Of a DNA stretch of 64,000 bases, positions 33,501-44,081 are shown piece after piece. The DNA comes from Metridium senile. Its lineage: Eukaryota; Cnidaria; Anthozoa; Actiniaria; Metridiidae. Where the stretch lies: contig OX459106.1 in NCBI GenBank assembly GCA_949775045.1, positions 124,001 through 188,000 on the forward strand, read 5' to 3'. A program made the translations under genes and the position numbers. Numbering within the stretch: position 1 is the stretch's first letter; the number at the start of each line of letters is the position of its first letter. Under the pieces are notes generated by a model. The model was not told where the DNA came from, made no database searches, and worked only from the letters and a program-made list of their open reading frames with translations.

Positions 33501-35482
33501 CAATTTCATATCGTATACAGCATTAAATCGGTGCATTTTGCACTGAATAGAAATAAACACCGAAGAAAGTTAGGATCGATTATACTGATATAGATAGTTG
33601 ATGACATACATAAGCTTGTATATTGTCTAGTTTTAACTCTTTAAAAGACAAAATATCACGATGTTTTGAAATCATCATGATAACGATTGATAGAGCTAGT
33701 GTGTGGGTGGAAAATAACTTATAAAAGGCACTTACTGAAGTAAAAATGGCAACTTATACATCGTATAAGAGAGAGTGTTACTTACTGACGTTTAGGACGT
33801 TAATCCTTCGTAGGAGTACCTCAATCTAACTTATACATCGTATAAAAAAGAGTGTTACTTACTGACGTTTAGGACGTTAATCCTTCGTAGGAGTACCTCA
33901 ATGTAACTTATACATCGTATAAAAGAGAGTGTTACTTACTGACGTTTAGGACGTTAATCCTTCGTTGGAGTAAAAATGGTAACTTATACACCGTATAAAA
34001 GAGAGTGTTGCTTACTGACGTTTAGGACGTTAATGCTTCGTCAGATTTAAAATGGTACTGGAACTTATACATCGTATAAAAGAGAGTGTTACTTACTGAC
34101 GTTTATAGGACGATTATCCTCTTTTGGAGTAACCTCAATGTAACTTATACATCGTATAAAAGAGTGTTACTTACTGACGTTTAGGACGTTAATTCATTGT
34201 TGGAGTAAAAATGGTAACTTATACACCGTATAAAAGAGAGTGTTACTTACTGACGTCTAGGAAGTTACTCCATCCACTAGCTAGGATACGAATTCTATGT
34301 ATTAATTTTTAAAATATTGGCTAGTTCTTGTATAGCGCATTTCACTGAGAACTGTTCAATGCGCTTACTCAACGTGTTCAAGTTGAAGGTATATCAAGGC
34401 GCATTAAGCTGCCACCATACAACCCATATCTGAACACGGAGTTCTTTTACGTCCCTCAATGTTGTTATTTTTGTTTTTGTAAAAGCTATGTTTGATATAT
34501 TGATAGTATATGTTGGCTTTTTCCAGTTTGTGAGTTCCCACGTTTGATTTCAATCAGTAAATAGCTATCTATTTCAAGCTCTTCGGGAACAAAGAACCTT
34601 AAATCCAATTTTATCCAAATGATAACAGCAATCATCTATTTTAAGAACTAGAGAAACAAGCCTTCAACATTAATATAATAACAAACTCTATAAAACTGAC
34701 GGAAAAGTTCAAAAAGACATCTGCTTTATCGGAACCAAAAAAAAAAAATAAAACAGATGAAATAAAACAAAAAAATAAAGAAAGTTAATTGAGCACGAAT
34801 ATTGAAGATACGTCAACGCCCTTGACAAACAGCGTGTGGGAAGAATTTAGAACACCGAATAACAAGACACACACACAAAAACAAAGTGAAGTCTTGCTTA
34901 CTTACTTATTTGCTAGCTTACTTACTAAATTACTAGCTTACTTACTAAATTACTTACTTAGTTACTCGCTAGCTTTATTACTTACTTACTCGCTAGCTTA
35001 CCTACTTATACTCGCTAGCTTACTTACTTACTCGCTAGCTTACTTTAATACATCAATACTAAATTACTAGCTTATATTGTCTGGCAGACTGACGGAATTA
35101 TTTACTTATTTACTTACTTACTTACTTACTTACTCGCTAGCTTACTAAGCTTACTCACTCACTTACTTTCATATTTCTCTGGTTCGACAACTAATTGTCT
35201 GCCAGACTGACGGAGTTACTTACTTACTTACTTACTTATTTACTTCACTTATTCACATACTTCAATCGGACATTCGTACGTATTCAATAATAATTTCAGT
35301 CAGGTAAACAGTTCATGAAATAGGCCTTAAACAAGATAAAAAACTTGGCATGGATTTTTATACTAATATATCAATAATATAAACACTAGTATTAATAATA
35401 TATACCACTAGTTTAAATACCTTGGATGTTGTGAGGCAAACATAGTACCCAGTAGAATCCATAGCGTTACAAAGACAGCCAT
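27502..35482 (-). CDS. Secreted trypsin-fold serine protease, PRSS23/PRSS35-like
   Basis: Four minus-strand exons join in frame: 35482-35421, 29818-29492, 28703-28306 and 27758-27502, giving 347 residues. Exon 1 is a signal peptide (MAVFVTLWILLGTMFAS). Exon 2 encodes an acidic N-terminal region ending in a Lys/Arg-rich stretch that continues as RRKSKRKS. Exon 3 carries the catalytic His (ILTSAHC, near residue 183) and Asp (SHDYALIRL, near 230). Exon 4 carries the Ser in DIAGSGLLV (near 298) instead of the usual GDSGGP. That serine motif, the CNGILVGPKH opening and the FDNSF segment fit the PRSS23/35 branch of family S1. PRSS35 is said to lack the Ser; here it is present, so activity is plausible. 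Junction phases (2, 2, 1) all agree. Confidence 0.85.
27800..28165. repeat. (TTATCG/TTATCA)n microsatellite, intron 3 of the protease gene
   Basis: Hexamer-like CATTATCGTTAT repeats fill most of the intron. Low-complexity Asp/Asn or Ser/Leu frames over it are not genes. Confidence 0.9.
29177..29477. mobile_element. CACCTATTTCAAAAA-family MITE in intron 2 of the protease gene
   Basis: The left end is TATACACATATTTCAAAAAT and the right end is GATTTTTGAAATAGGTGTATA. The inner arms share CATCCTTTGCAG and its complement. Confidence 0.65.
29880..30019. mobile_element. AGGCCT-bounded TCGCC-repeat element, copy C
   Basis: It starts AGGCCTACTTCGAG and ends CCCCGGGTAGGCCT, with seven or eight units of the type AAGATCGCC/AAAATCGCC inside. 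TATAGAA and TATAAAA flank it as an imperfect target duplication. Confidence 0.7.
31225..31435. repeat. Dispersed repeat, also at 49890-50140
   Basis: Both loci share CTATTTCATAAAGGT-like starts, TATCCTAGTG, GTGTTGTGCAGTA and ATCAAAGACCCACA in order. It may be a longer relative of the CACCTATTTCAAAAA elements. Confidence 0.55.
31681..31965. repeat. 95-bp tandem repeat, three units
   Basis: Each unit runs ACTAGCGAGTAAACTAGTAT, then GGCTGTGTCGGTGTTTG and AACGATAGGTAATAGAATG. It is related to arrays at 37500-37810, 48500-48568, 50810-50885 and 63610-63870. Confidence 0.85.
31945..32075. repeat. Long hairpin flanking a CGTCGGAG loop
   Basis: Arms of about 27 bp (AAAATGTTGACTTAACTTTA and complement) enclose TTTCGAGCTTTAGCCCTTCG. 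On the minus strand the loop reads CCGACGAAGGGC...GCTCGAAA, which resembles a hammerhead ribozyme core with one base changed. This resemblance is unproven. Confidence 0.5.
32700..32960. repeat. (ATTC/TTCG)n microsatellite
   Basis: TTCGTTCG and then ATTCATCC-type tetranucleotides run through this intron segment. The Ser/Phe/Arg-rich frames are artefacts. Confidence 0.85.
33745..34265. repeat. Tandem repeat of about 65-80 bp, seven units
   Basis: Each unit contains AACTTATACATCGTATAAAA, GAGTGTTACTTACTGACG and TTTAGGACGTTAATCCTTCG followed by GGAGTA. The central part resembles the hairpin motif at 31945-32075. Confidence 0.85.
34320..34450. repeat. Dispersed repeat with TATAGCGCATTTCACT start
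   Basis: TATAGCGCATTTCACTGAGA and CAATGCGCTTACTCAA resemble the duplicated block at 40688-40900 (TATAGAGCATTTCACTTCAT, CAATGCGCTTTAAAAT). Confidence 0.5.
34890..35250. repeat. (TTAC)n array with GCTAGC interruptions
   Basis: Tetranucleotide CTTA repeats are broken by CTCGCTAGCTTACT. A CTGCCAGACTGACGGA motif occurs twice. Confidence 0.85.
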
Positions 35483-35741
35483 CCCTTGATGTTCACAACA
35501 CCGCTGCTCTGAAATAATGCATGTGTGTTTTTATCTCATCGCTATTTCCAGCGTCCATATCGTTATCACAATGCACGTCAGGTTATTATGATTCGATGCG
35601 ATTAATAAATGACCTCAATTTGCTACGAGTTTTGCAAGGAAACGTGTGGGATGGAAAGGGTTCACCAATTAGTTGAGTAGAACGGTTAATAGCTTCATAT
35701 AGCACCTATTTACGACGATAGGTTATTCTGAGATGGAATGA

Positions 35742-36395
35742 ATTATAGACATACACCTATTTCATAAAGGTTGTCTGAGGTCAGATTCAAAGCTGGAAAC
35801 GAAAATAAGGCATACATATATTTCAAAAAGGTTGTCCGAGGACATTATTAGATAGGAATGAATTATAGGCATACACCTATTTCAAAAAGGTTGTCCGAGG
35901 ACATTATTAGATGGGAATGAATTATAGGCATACACCTATTTCAAAAAGGTTGTCCGAGGACATTATTAGATGGGAATGAATTATAGGCATACACCTATTT
36001 CAAAAAGGTTGTCCGAGGACATTATTAGATGGGAATGAATTATAGGCATACACCTATTTCAAAAAGGTTGTCCGAGGACATTATTAGATGAGAATGAATT
36101 ATAGGCATACACCTATTTCAAAAAGGTTGTCCGAGGACATTATTAGATGAGAATGAATTATAGGCATACACCTATTTCAAAAAAGTTGTCCGAGGGCATT
36201 ATTAGATGAGAATGAATTATAGGCATACACCTATTTCAAAAAGGTTGTCCAAAGCCATTATTAGATGGATATGAATTATAGGCATACACCTATTTCAAAA
36301 AGGTTGTCCAAAGCCATTATTAGATGGATGTGAATTATAGACATACACCTATTTCAAAAAGGTTGTCCGGCTAACACGATAGGCCATTCTAAGTT
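35742..36395. repeat. 59-bp tandem array derived from a MITE end
   Basis: About ten units of ACACCTATTTCAAAAAGGTT followed by GTCCGAGGACATTATTAGAT and GAATGAATTATAGGCAT. The first twenty bases equal the end of the TA-flanked MITE family. It lies just upstream of the protease start. Confidence 0.9.
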
Positions 36396-36399
36396 GGAG

Positions 36400-37490
36400 T
36401 ATGAACACAAATGTCTGCAGTGGTTTGGTTAGGATGGGATTTTGTCATCCAAATGTTTATTACATGTCATACTATTATATATATATCTTTCATCGATAAA
36501 GGCTAACTTTAAATTCAGAATCAGTCATAGAAAACGGCCTTGAATCTCTTTCCGATTATGATTATGTTAGCTTAGTGGGGGTTCATATCGATGCATTGTT
36601 CTTCTACTAATTGTGATCATTAGCTAGCTATATAGCTATCCATTTAAACTGCTGACCTTGGATCGTTTATAACGGCTTTTGCTTTTATCTGATTCAGGCC
36701 ACTAGTTTTAATACATATGTCTTCATTGTTCCATAGTTATATATAGGTATTTCCGTTTCTGAGTATTGTTATATTTTGTCCTTTTGTTCGTTTTTTTTTT
36801 ACTTCAATGATTCCCTCACTTATTCACTTACCCACCAACTAATTACTCATTCATCCATTCATCCATCCATCCATCCATCCATTCATTCATTCATTTATTA
36901 ATTAATCAATTAATCCATCAATCAATCTGTTTATTAATCCATTCATTCATAAACTAATTCAGACATTCATCCATCCATCCATCCATCCATCCACCGTCTA
37001 TTCACTCGTTCATTCATGCTCTATTCGTTGTATATTATAATTGTCTAATAAAGCCTCTTCCTTTTTCTGTTTTTCACTCACGGCAAAAGTGAAGCATATT
37101 TTGAATTCACGACATATCACGCTCTGGAACTAGAATTAAACATTTGGTAAATTAAACTATTACGATGGTTTAAAACGGACTAAACTATCGCCTTTGGGAA
37201 AATGCTAGGAGCTTTCATTATAAAAAAAAAACATCACCTATTTTACAAATTGCTTCAATTTCCTGTCTTATATTTCTACGGAAATGTAAGCCATCCTCTT
37301 TAAACAGTGTTGTATTAAACACTAATCGTTTTTGACAATAATTTATGCGCTTTAATAGTGTATTCTGATTCCGTGAATGGTATAACTGTTTTCGATGGAT
37401 TAATATGGCATGGGAGCCAGTGGAAACTGAAAAAAACAAACCATGAAATATGAAAACAGAAACCGCAATTAAAATCTAAGGAATAATTAT
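36400..37490. other. Intergenic sequence with an (ATTC/ATCC)n array
   Basis: Tetranucleotide repeats occupy 36840-37010. The rest is AT-rich and shows no gene. Confidence 0.5.
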
Positions 37491-37499
37491 TGATAGAAA

Positions 37500-37810
37500 A
37501 TTAGCAGTTTGAATCGGTAAACTAGTGTGGACTGCGTCGATGTTTTCGAGGGAGCGACGAATTCGATGAATGCATACTTGCCTGGTTTAATTAATAATCA
37601 AAGAATTAGTGAAATAATTTGGGTAAAAAAATAAAAAAGTGTGTATAGCGTTTCTAAGGAAACGCTGAAATGTACGATAACTAGCGGTTAAACTAGTGAG
37701 GACTGCGTCGATGTTTCTAAGGAAACAATTGGAGTAAAAATGTACGATAACTAGCGGTTAAACTAGTGTGGACTGAGTCAGTGTTTCTAAGGAAACAATT
37801 GCAGTAAAAA
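37500..37810. repeat. Tandem repeat with ACTAGCGGTTAAACTAGTGT units
   Basis: Three units share GTGGACTGCGTCGATGTTTC and TAAGGAAACAATTG(G/C)AGTA. It belongs to the same family as the arrays at 31681 and 63610. Confidence 0.8.
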
Positions 37811-37857
37811 ATTGTAAATCTTAATAACATTTCCATATGATTCTTTTCAGTAAAATT

Positions 37858-38043
37858 GTAGCCTGCGTTTCTTTCGGAATTTTCTTCGTAAAGTAAAGGA
37901 CTTTACGAAGAAAATTCTGGATGTAACGCAGTCTATAAAATTGCCTAATGTAAGAAACGTCTGTACGATTTCACAACATTGACAGCCTGCATTACATCCG
38001 GAATTTTCTTCGTAAAGTCTACGATCCGGATGTAACGCAGGCT
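37858..38043. mobile_element. MITE with TAGCCTGCGTTACATCCGG ends
   Basis: Inverted ends (TAGCCTGCGTTTCTTTCGG on the left, CCGGATGTAACGCAGGCTA on the right) enclose two further hairpins built on TTTTCTTCGTAAAG. Confidence 0.7.
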
Positions 38044-39325
38044 AAACCGGCATTGACTGCTCGTGTAACCATGGGCTTCCTGTGTATCCTAAGACCAAAG
38101 GTCAATTCATTGTGATTGGTTAAGGGCTGTCAATGTCTCGGAGCAGCGCGGCGACAGACCGTACCAGGCACTATCCACAGCTTATATTCCTCGCTGATTT
38201 CTTGGCGTTAGGAAAAACTCTTCTCCTGCTGTAGATGCTGCACAGTTTCAACCAACTGTTGGGCATTTTGCGGGTAAGTTTGTTGTAGATAATAGGTTAG
38301 TGTACCCGTAAGGGCTAGTTAGGTTGTTTGGTTAGTATAGGGTGAGCAACTATCAATGAATTATGCTAATGAGGCCCGTACTTGCTCGAGAAGGCACCGT
38401 TCTCACTGCAATAACCTCATCGTTAAAATTACGAAACGTTCACTTCAATTGCGTCTAAGATCTGTCAAATTAGAGTTTCGAACATCACCAAAGATGGAAC
38501 TTTTGTTGTAGTAAAAAAAATTGACGCGAAGCTGAAATAGTTATGGACGATTTGTGAAAGCATTTTGCGGTACCATGAACGACTTTCGCGAGCGCAACTC
38601 GACTCAATTTCGTCATAATTTAGAGCATAATTGTCTTTATTGAAGTTTAGTCGCAAGAATATTATTGTGTATTAGATTAAATTGGTTTCTTAATAGCTTT
38701 GGAAAACTCTTTAAGTTATTTTAGCTAGAGTAACAATTACTACAGCATAATTACAAATTAGTTGTTAGCTTGCTATCCATTTACTGCTGAAACATCTTAT
38801 CATAAATAAGTTCCTTTTTGAAACGAAAGAAGAAGACAACAGCAGTGTATTTATAAGTATGCAAACACGAGCGAAAAGAATTTAAAAATCAAATAAGTTA
38901 ACAAAACATGGATTACAATACGATTTAAATTCTCAAAGCTTTGTGAACATAAGCAAATAGGGTCCCAAACGATGGAATTTGATTTGAAGCAATACCAAAT
39001 AAGTTTGAATTGATTTTGTAGTAGTTATTATTATGGAGAAGTGCTTGAAATAGTAGCAATTTTATGCTTCAGTTGCTGTAAATTCCCGCGTTTTTGTCAT
39101 GTTTAATTAATCATTAATTTTACTCGCTTGTGCAATTTCCCGCGCTAACCCAACTAAATCCTCTAACTAACTAACTTTCTATCACATTTTAACTGCGTGG
39201 TAATTTTATTTCTTGTTGAATGTGTTTTTATTGTAGGATTGAGTTACAAAACAAGAATATTATAGAGAAAAGCAATCTAAAATCGTGCTGCAGTAGACTA
39301 TTAATAGGGTTATCAAAGCCCTTTA
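38044..39325 (+). promoter_or_regulatory. Presumed upstream and 5' UTR region of the MAM gene
   Basis: No repeat array or exon was recognised. A TTTATTGTAG/GATTGAG site at 39231-39239 could be the acceptor of a UTR intron ending 87 bases before the start codon. The promoter itself was not identified. Confidence 0.25.
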
Positions 39326-42300
39326 ATGATGGCAAAGACAGCCGTGCTTGCGATATTGTGTCTGCTATCGAGTAAGTATAATACATTTATTTTGTCCTGT
39401 TATAATTTGTACTTTTTTTTTTAGCAAATGTTTAATTAGTTATTGCAAGTATTATTTCGTAAACTACAAAAAATTTCACTCATTGGTCGCTTCTCAAATC
39501 TTTAATAAAATGTTAAAAATCAGCTAATCAACTTTAAAATTGACTGATCTTTTGAAAGCTTTTTGGTAATATATAAATTTTATTTAGTATTTGCTATTAT
39601 TCGTAGAGTTTAAAACGACTTCAGATAACCTAAAGTTAATTGATTCTGAGTTAGTCGTACTTAAAAAGTTACCCACCGAAAGAGGCCGCTTAAACGGTGG
39701 CTTTAAAAGTTAACCGAAATATATCATTCGTATATTCTTTTAAAATTCTCTGATATAGAAGAAAGTCTTAGTTTGTTTTGAAGGAGTTTCAGAGGAAGGA
39801 AGCACGCGGATGGCACCGATCTTCCCATCGCCAGGGAGTCTATGACATAAGCGTGACACACAGTGTGACATTGGCGTGACTTGTAGCGTGACATTTATTA
39901 CGAAACAAAATTACGATGATTTATTGACTTAAATACGTCAGAGTAACACGCTTGCAATTATGGATAATAAAAAAGGACATTTTAAAGATTAAATAACATT
40001 TCTTTGTTAATGGAGCTGTCTTGGACAATTAAAGTAATTTAATGTTATGTAATGTTATGTAATGCAGTGAATAACGTAACAATCCACTGCAGCCACGCGG
40101 CTTACAATCATGAGGGGTTGGTATGTAATCTGTTGTAACCCGTAAACACCAATCGATTATTCCAATAATCGATAGAAATCGAAATTAATCGATGAAAATC
40201 GATAAATATCGAAATTAGTCGACGAAAATCGATAGAAATCGAAATTAATCGATGAGAATAGAAGACGTGCGAGAGTTGAGACTATCGATTTTATCGATTT
40301 TATTGGTGGTAAAAAAATACTCTTGACCACTATATATCACTATAAACCCGGCTATAAATAATACAAAAACAACAAAATGAGCTAACTTCATAGGAACTAT
40401 ACGTTTTTAGAAGTATCTTACCCAGAAGTAAACGTTAAAGCTCACTCCATCTGGATTGTATTTAAGTCAAAGGCGCATGGAACAATCCACGTGGGTCTTT
40501 GATGTATAGTCGATACTGAGAAATCAAATAATTAACACGGATCGTAGTTGTGATTTAACGATTTTCATTGATTAACGATATTAATCGATTTCAATTAAGT
40601 GATTATTATCGATGAATATCGATTTTATCGATGACTTTCCGATGATCGATTTTCATCGATTTGTGTAGTCGGGAATGTAATGTGTGCTTATATAGAGCAT
40701 TTCACTTCATCTCAATGCGCTTTAAAATAAACTATATTTACGAACCGCTATTCAAGGCGCACACTGCAGCCACGCGGCTTACAATCATGAGGGGGTAGTA
40801 ATATGTAATGCATTTCAAATCGTTTCAATGTGCTTTACAATTGGATACGTGTTTGGACTGCTGTTCAAGACGCCCAGTGCAGCCACACGGCTTACAGGAA
40901 ATTCTAAACTTGTCATTCTTTCTTGAAGCAATCACCCATCTAGATAATGACTGTATTTCTAACTAAATTGTTTCTTTTGCATTTTAAGGTGCCATAGCTC
41001 AAAACCTGGATTGTGATTTTGAGAACAAATTGTGCAGCTATAAACAAGACACAAGTGATCAATTTGACTGGGTGTGGAACACCAAGGGGAATGGGGGTAT
41101 CAACACTGGACCCTCTACTGACCACACCCTCCAAGGCCCCTTACCGAGTAAGTATTGACAGTTGTTAAGTTTATAATGGTGATAAAATAGGCAATATGCA
41201 CAAGCAATACTATAGAAAAAGCATGAAGAATTTCAGTGAAAATCATAGAAACATATTTTCATGTAGAAAATAAGGCGTTTAGATTTGTTGTTACTTTATT
41301 CGAACGTTTTCGACTACATAGTCATCATCAGGAAATGGTATAAATTACATGAAATGATCTTGTTTTAAAGGTTTATGTAATTCCCAAAGGAAAAAGCTTT
41401 GCAATGTACATAGTGTTTTGTTTGTTTAGAGAAGGTTTGCGTTTTTGGATGAAAATATATTATCATGTATCATAGGTTATAGTGTATCTAATGTGTTGTT
41501 GTTGTTGTTGTTGTTGTTGTAGCTAAGACTATAGGTGGTACTAGGTTATAGTGTATCTAATGTGTTGTTGTTGTTGTTGTTGTTGTAGCTAAGACTATAG
41601 GTGGTACTGGCAATAAAGCAAACTGTATGTTCCCCTTCACCTATCGAAATAAGAACTACACCAACTGTATCAGCACTGGTCATACTTACTTGTGGTGCTC
41701 TACTACCAGCAACTATGACACGGACACGAAATGGGGAAACTGCATTCCAAAAGGTACTTTAAAAACGTAACATAATAATATTATTATACTTACATATTTT
41801 AATTCCAGCAGATCCAATAAAGCCAAAATCTTTGCAAAACATTTTTTAATGTTCATGTAGTATAACCTCTTTTACTATGGGTAGCATGGGTGACCTAGCG
41901 GTGAGACCGTTGTCCTTTCACGAGTGTGACCTGACTCCCGGCTCTGGGGATTAGAGTTCATTTGATGTGTTGTTCTCTCTCATACCACGAGGGTTTTTAT
42001 GAGGGATATTCCGTTTTCCTCCCTAGGTAAAAATCAACATGTGAGTTTGAATGTAGTGTGCTTGTAAATACAAAATGTAGTGTGCAGTGTGCCAGCGACA
42101 GCAGGCCCCCACCAGCTATTGCTGTAAAAATATATTAAAAAAATAGTATTTTACGTCGGAAGTCCCTTCAGCCGAAGCTCATTTCCAGAAATCTAATACA
42201 GCATGGCGCCGCGCATGCGCATTGACCATTTGGCCGAGTTAGTTTCATTCAGAAATAGACACAAAAATTACAAAGAAATGTATGTACCTTTTATTTATTC

Positions 42301-43335
42301 TTGAAATATTTCTTTTGTTATCGATGTTCCACTTTTTCCACAAATCGTAAACAGTAGATTGACGTTTTAACTTTCGTATGGCGATAGAATAAAAGTTAAT
42401 TTGAAGTCCAAAGTTGTTCAAAAAAAGGACATGAAAAAGAGTCCGATATAGCCATAAGCCGCCATAGAGTTCTTTAGAAACCACTGTCACTTGGTGATAA
42501 TAAAGTCCTTAAAACAACGCTTTAACTTTCAAACTTTTGAGGTCCACAAATCGTAAATTGTACATCGATGTATTGACATTGATATTGCGATATAAAATAT
42601 GGTATTTTCAAGTTCAAAGTTGTTCAAAAATCAGTTTTAAAAGACACCAATATAGCTGTAGGCCGCCATAGCGTTCTTGAACATCATTGCCTCTTCGTGG
42701 TGCCACAGATAAGAACATTTACTGTTGAGAATTCCTTTCATGTAGACCAATCTACTCTTGAAACCACATCAATAAACGCGATTTTTTTGCCAAGAAACGA
42801 TAACTACTCTTCATTTCCAGTGTCTCAATCCCTTTTAGAGAAATTTTGCATTGTTTTCTCACCTCACAAGGCGTAAAACTTACAGTTCAAGTCGATATAT
42901 TTTACATTTGAAACGTAGAGAATCGATTTGCACGACTTGATCGGCCATGTTTTCTTGTTTAAAGCTCAGTAGCCTCGCCTAAAATCTTTTGGGGTTCCTA
43001 TGGTGAAACATTCGCGGGTTTATTTGGCGCGAATTACAAATTTAAAAATTAAAAAAAAAATGTCAGATGTAATAGACGCCTCAACGATATCAAAATTTAA
43101 AGAAAAATTACAGTTGTCTGAGCCTGAACTAAGGTATGCATGCAAGTCAAATAACAAGCCTCTTTTTGCTGTAAAAATACCATATCCTGTGCTCAGAGAA
43201 TGGCATAAAGTGCTTACGTTGCTTACGTTCTGTATGAGCCCGCGAAATTACCCCGAACCGCTGACTGTAGAGAATTTCTGGGTATGTAATCATCCAGAGA
43301 GCCGACGTTGCGCTCATTTTACTTCCCTCTCTCCA

Positions 43336-43367
<32 letters not shown>

Positions 43368-43962
43368 CTTAAAGCTACACGGAGTCACTGGGAGTCACTG
43401 GGAATCGAACTCGGGACCTCTCGAACAGAAAGCAGCGCACTAGCCAACTGTGCCATCCTTGCTTCTAAAAAATATAGCCAGCTTTAACAAATGAAATATT
43501 TATTTCACTTTTTTATGACTAACATATTTATTGTTATATGTTTCTGTTAGGTGTGTCATCTCTAGGATGTTTTAAAGACACGTCTACGCGTGCATTACCA
43601 AACTATCTTGGTAGCCCAGGAGGAGTCGACCGTTTGAGTAAATGTGCTGCACTAGTGAAAAAGAAAGGCTGGAAGGTGTTTGCAATACAGAACGGCGGCG
43701 AGTGTTGGTCGGGACCTACTGCCTACAAAACATACAATAAATATGGAAATTCAACAGCCTGTAAAGATGGTTTTGGCGGAGGATGGGGCAATGATGTCTA
43801 CATTTTTGGAGGTGAGAATTGTGCTATGATTTCAATAAGCTTTTATGATTATCAATATTATCAACTACATTATCGTCATCAATGAAAACAAATCATTCAT
43901 GTTCACCACAATCACACCATTGTCACTATCATCATCTCCATCATCACCGTCGTCATCATCAA

Positions 43963-44007
<45 letters not shown>

Positions 44008-44014
44008 GATCGTG

Positions 44015-44081
<67 letters not shown>

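Larger units (their letters stand above)
29819..35420 (-). other. 5.6-kb first intron of the protease gene
   Basis: This intron separates the signal-peptide exon from the rest. It contains the elements listed separately (29880-30019, 31225-31435, 31681-31965, 32700-32960, 33745-34265, 34320-34450, 34890-35250). The stretch 30020-31220 shows only a TATAAATAAAG(ATT)n tail near 30873-30895 that resembles a LINE or SINE end. Confidence 0.7.

Noticed and set aside
41521..41547. Upstream acceptor for the FN2 exon
   Set aside because: Its exon copy reads into GGTTATAG with no FN2 sequence; the second acceptor at 41588 gives the full domain.
43000..43362. 120-codon plus-strand frame in an intron of the MAM gene
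   Set aside because: No domain is recognised, the frame runs toward the SINE at 43375, and there is no splice or promoter support. It could be part of an old element.
43375..43470. tRNA gene on the minus strand
   Set aside because: A and B boxes are present, but the acceptor stem does not pair. A tRNA-derived SINE is more likely.
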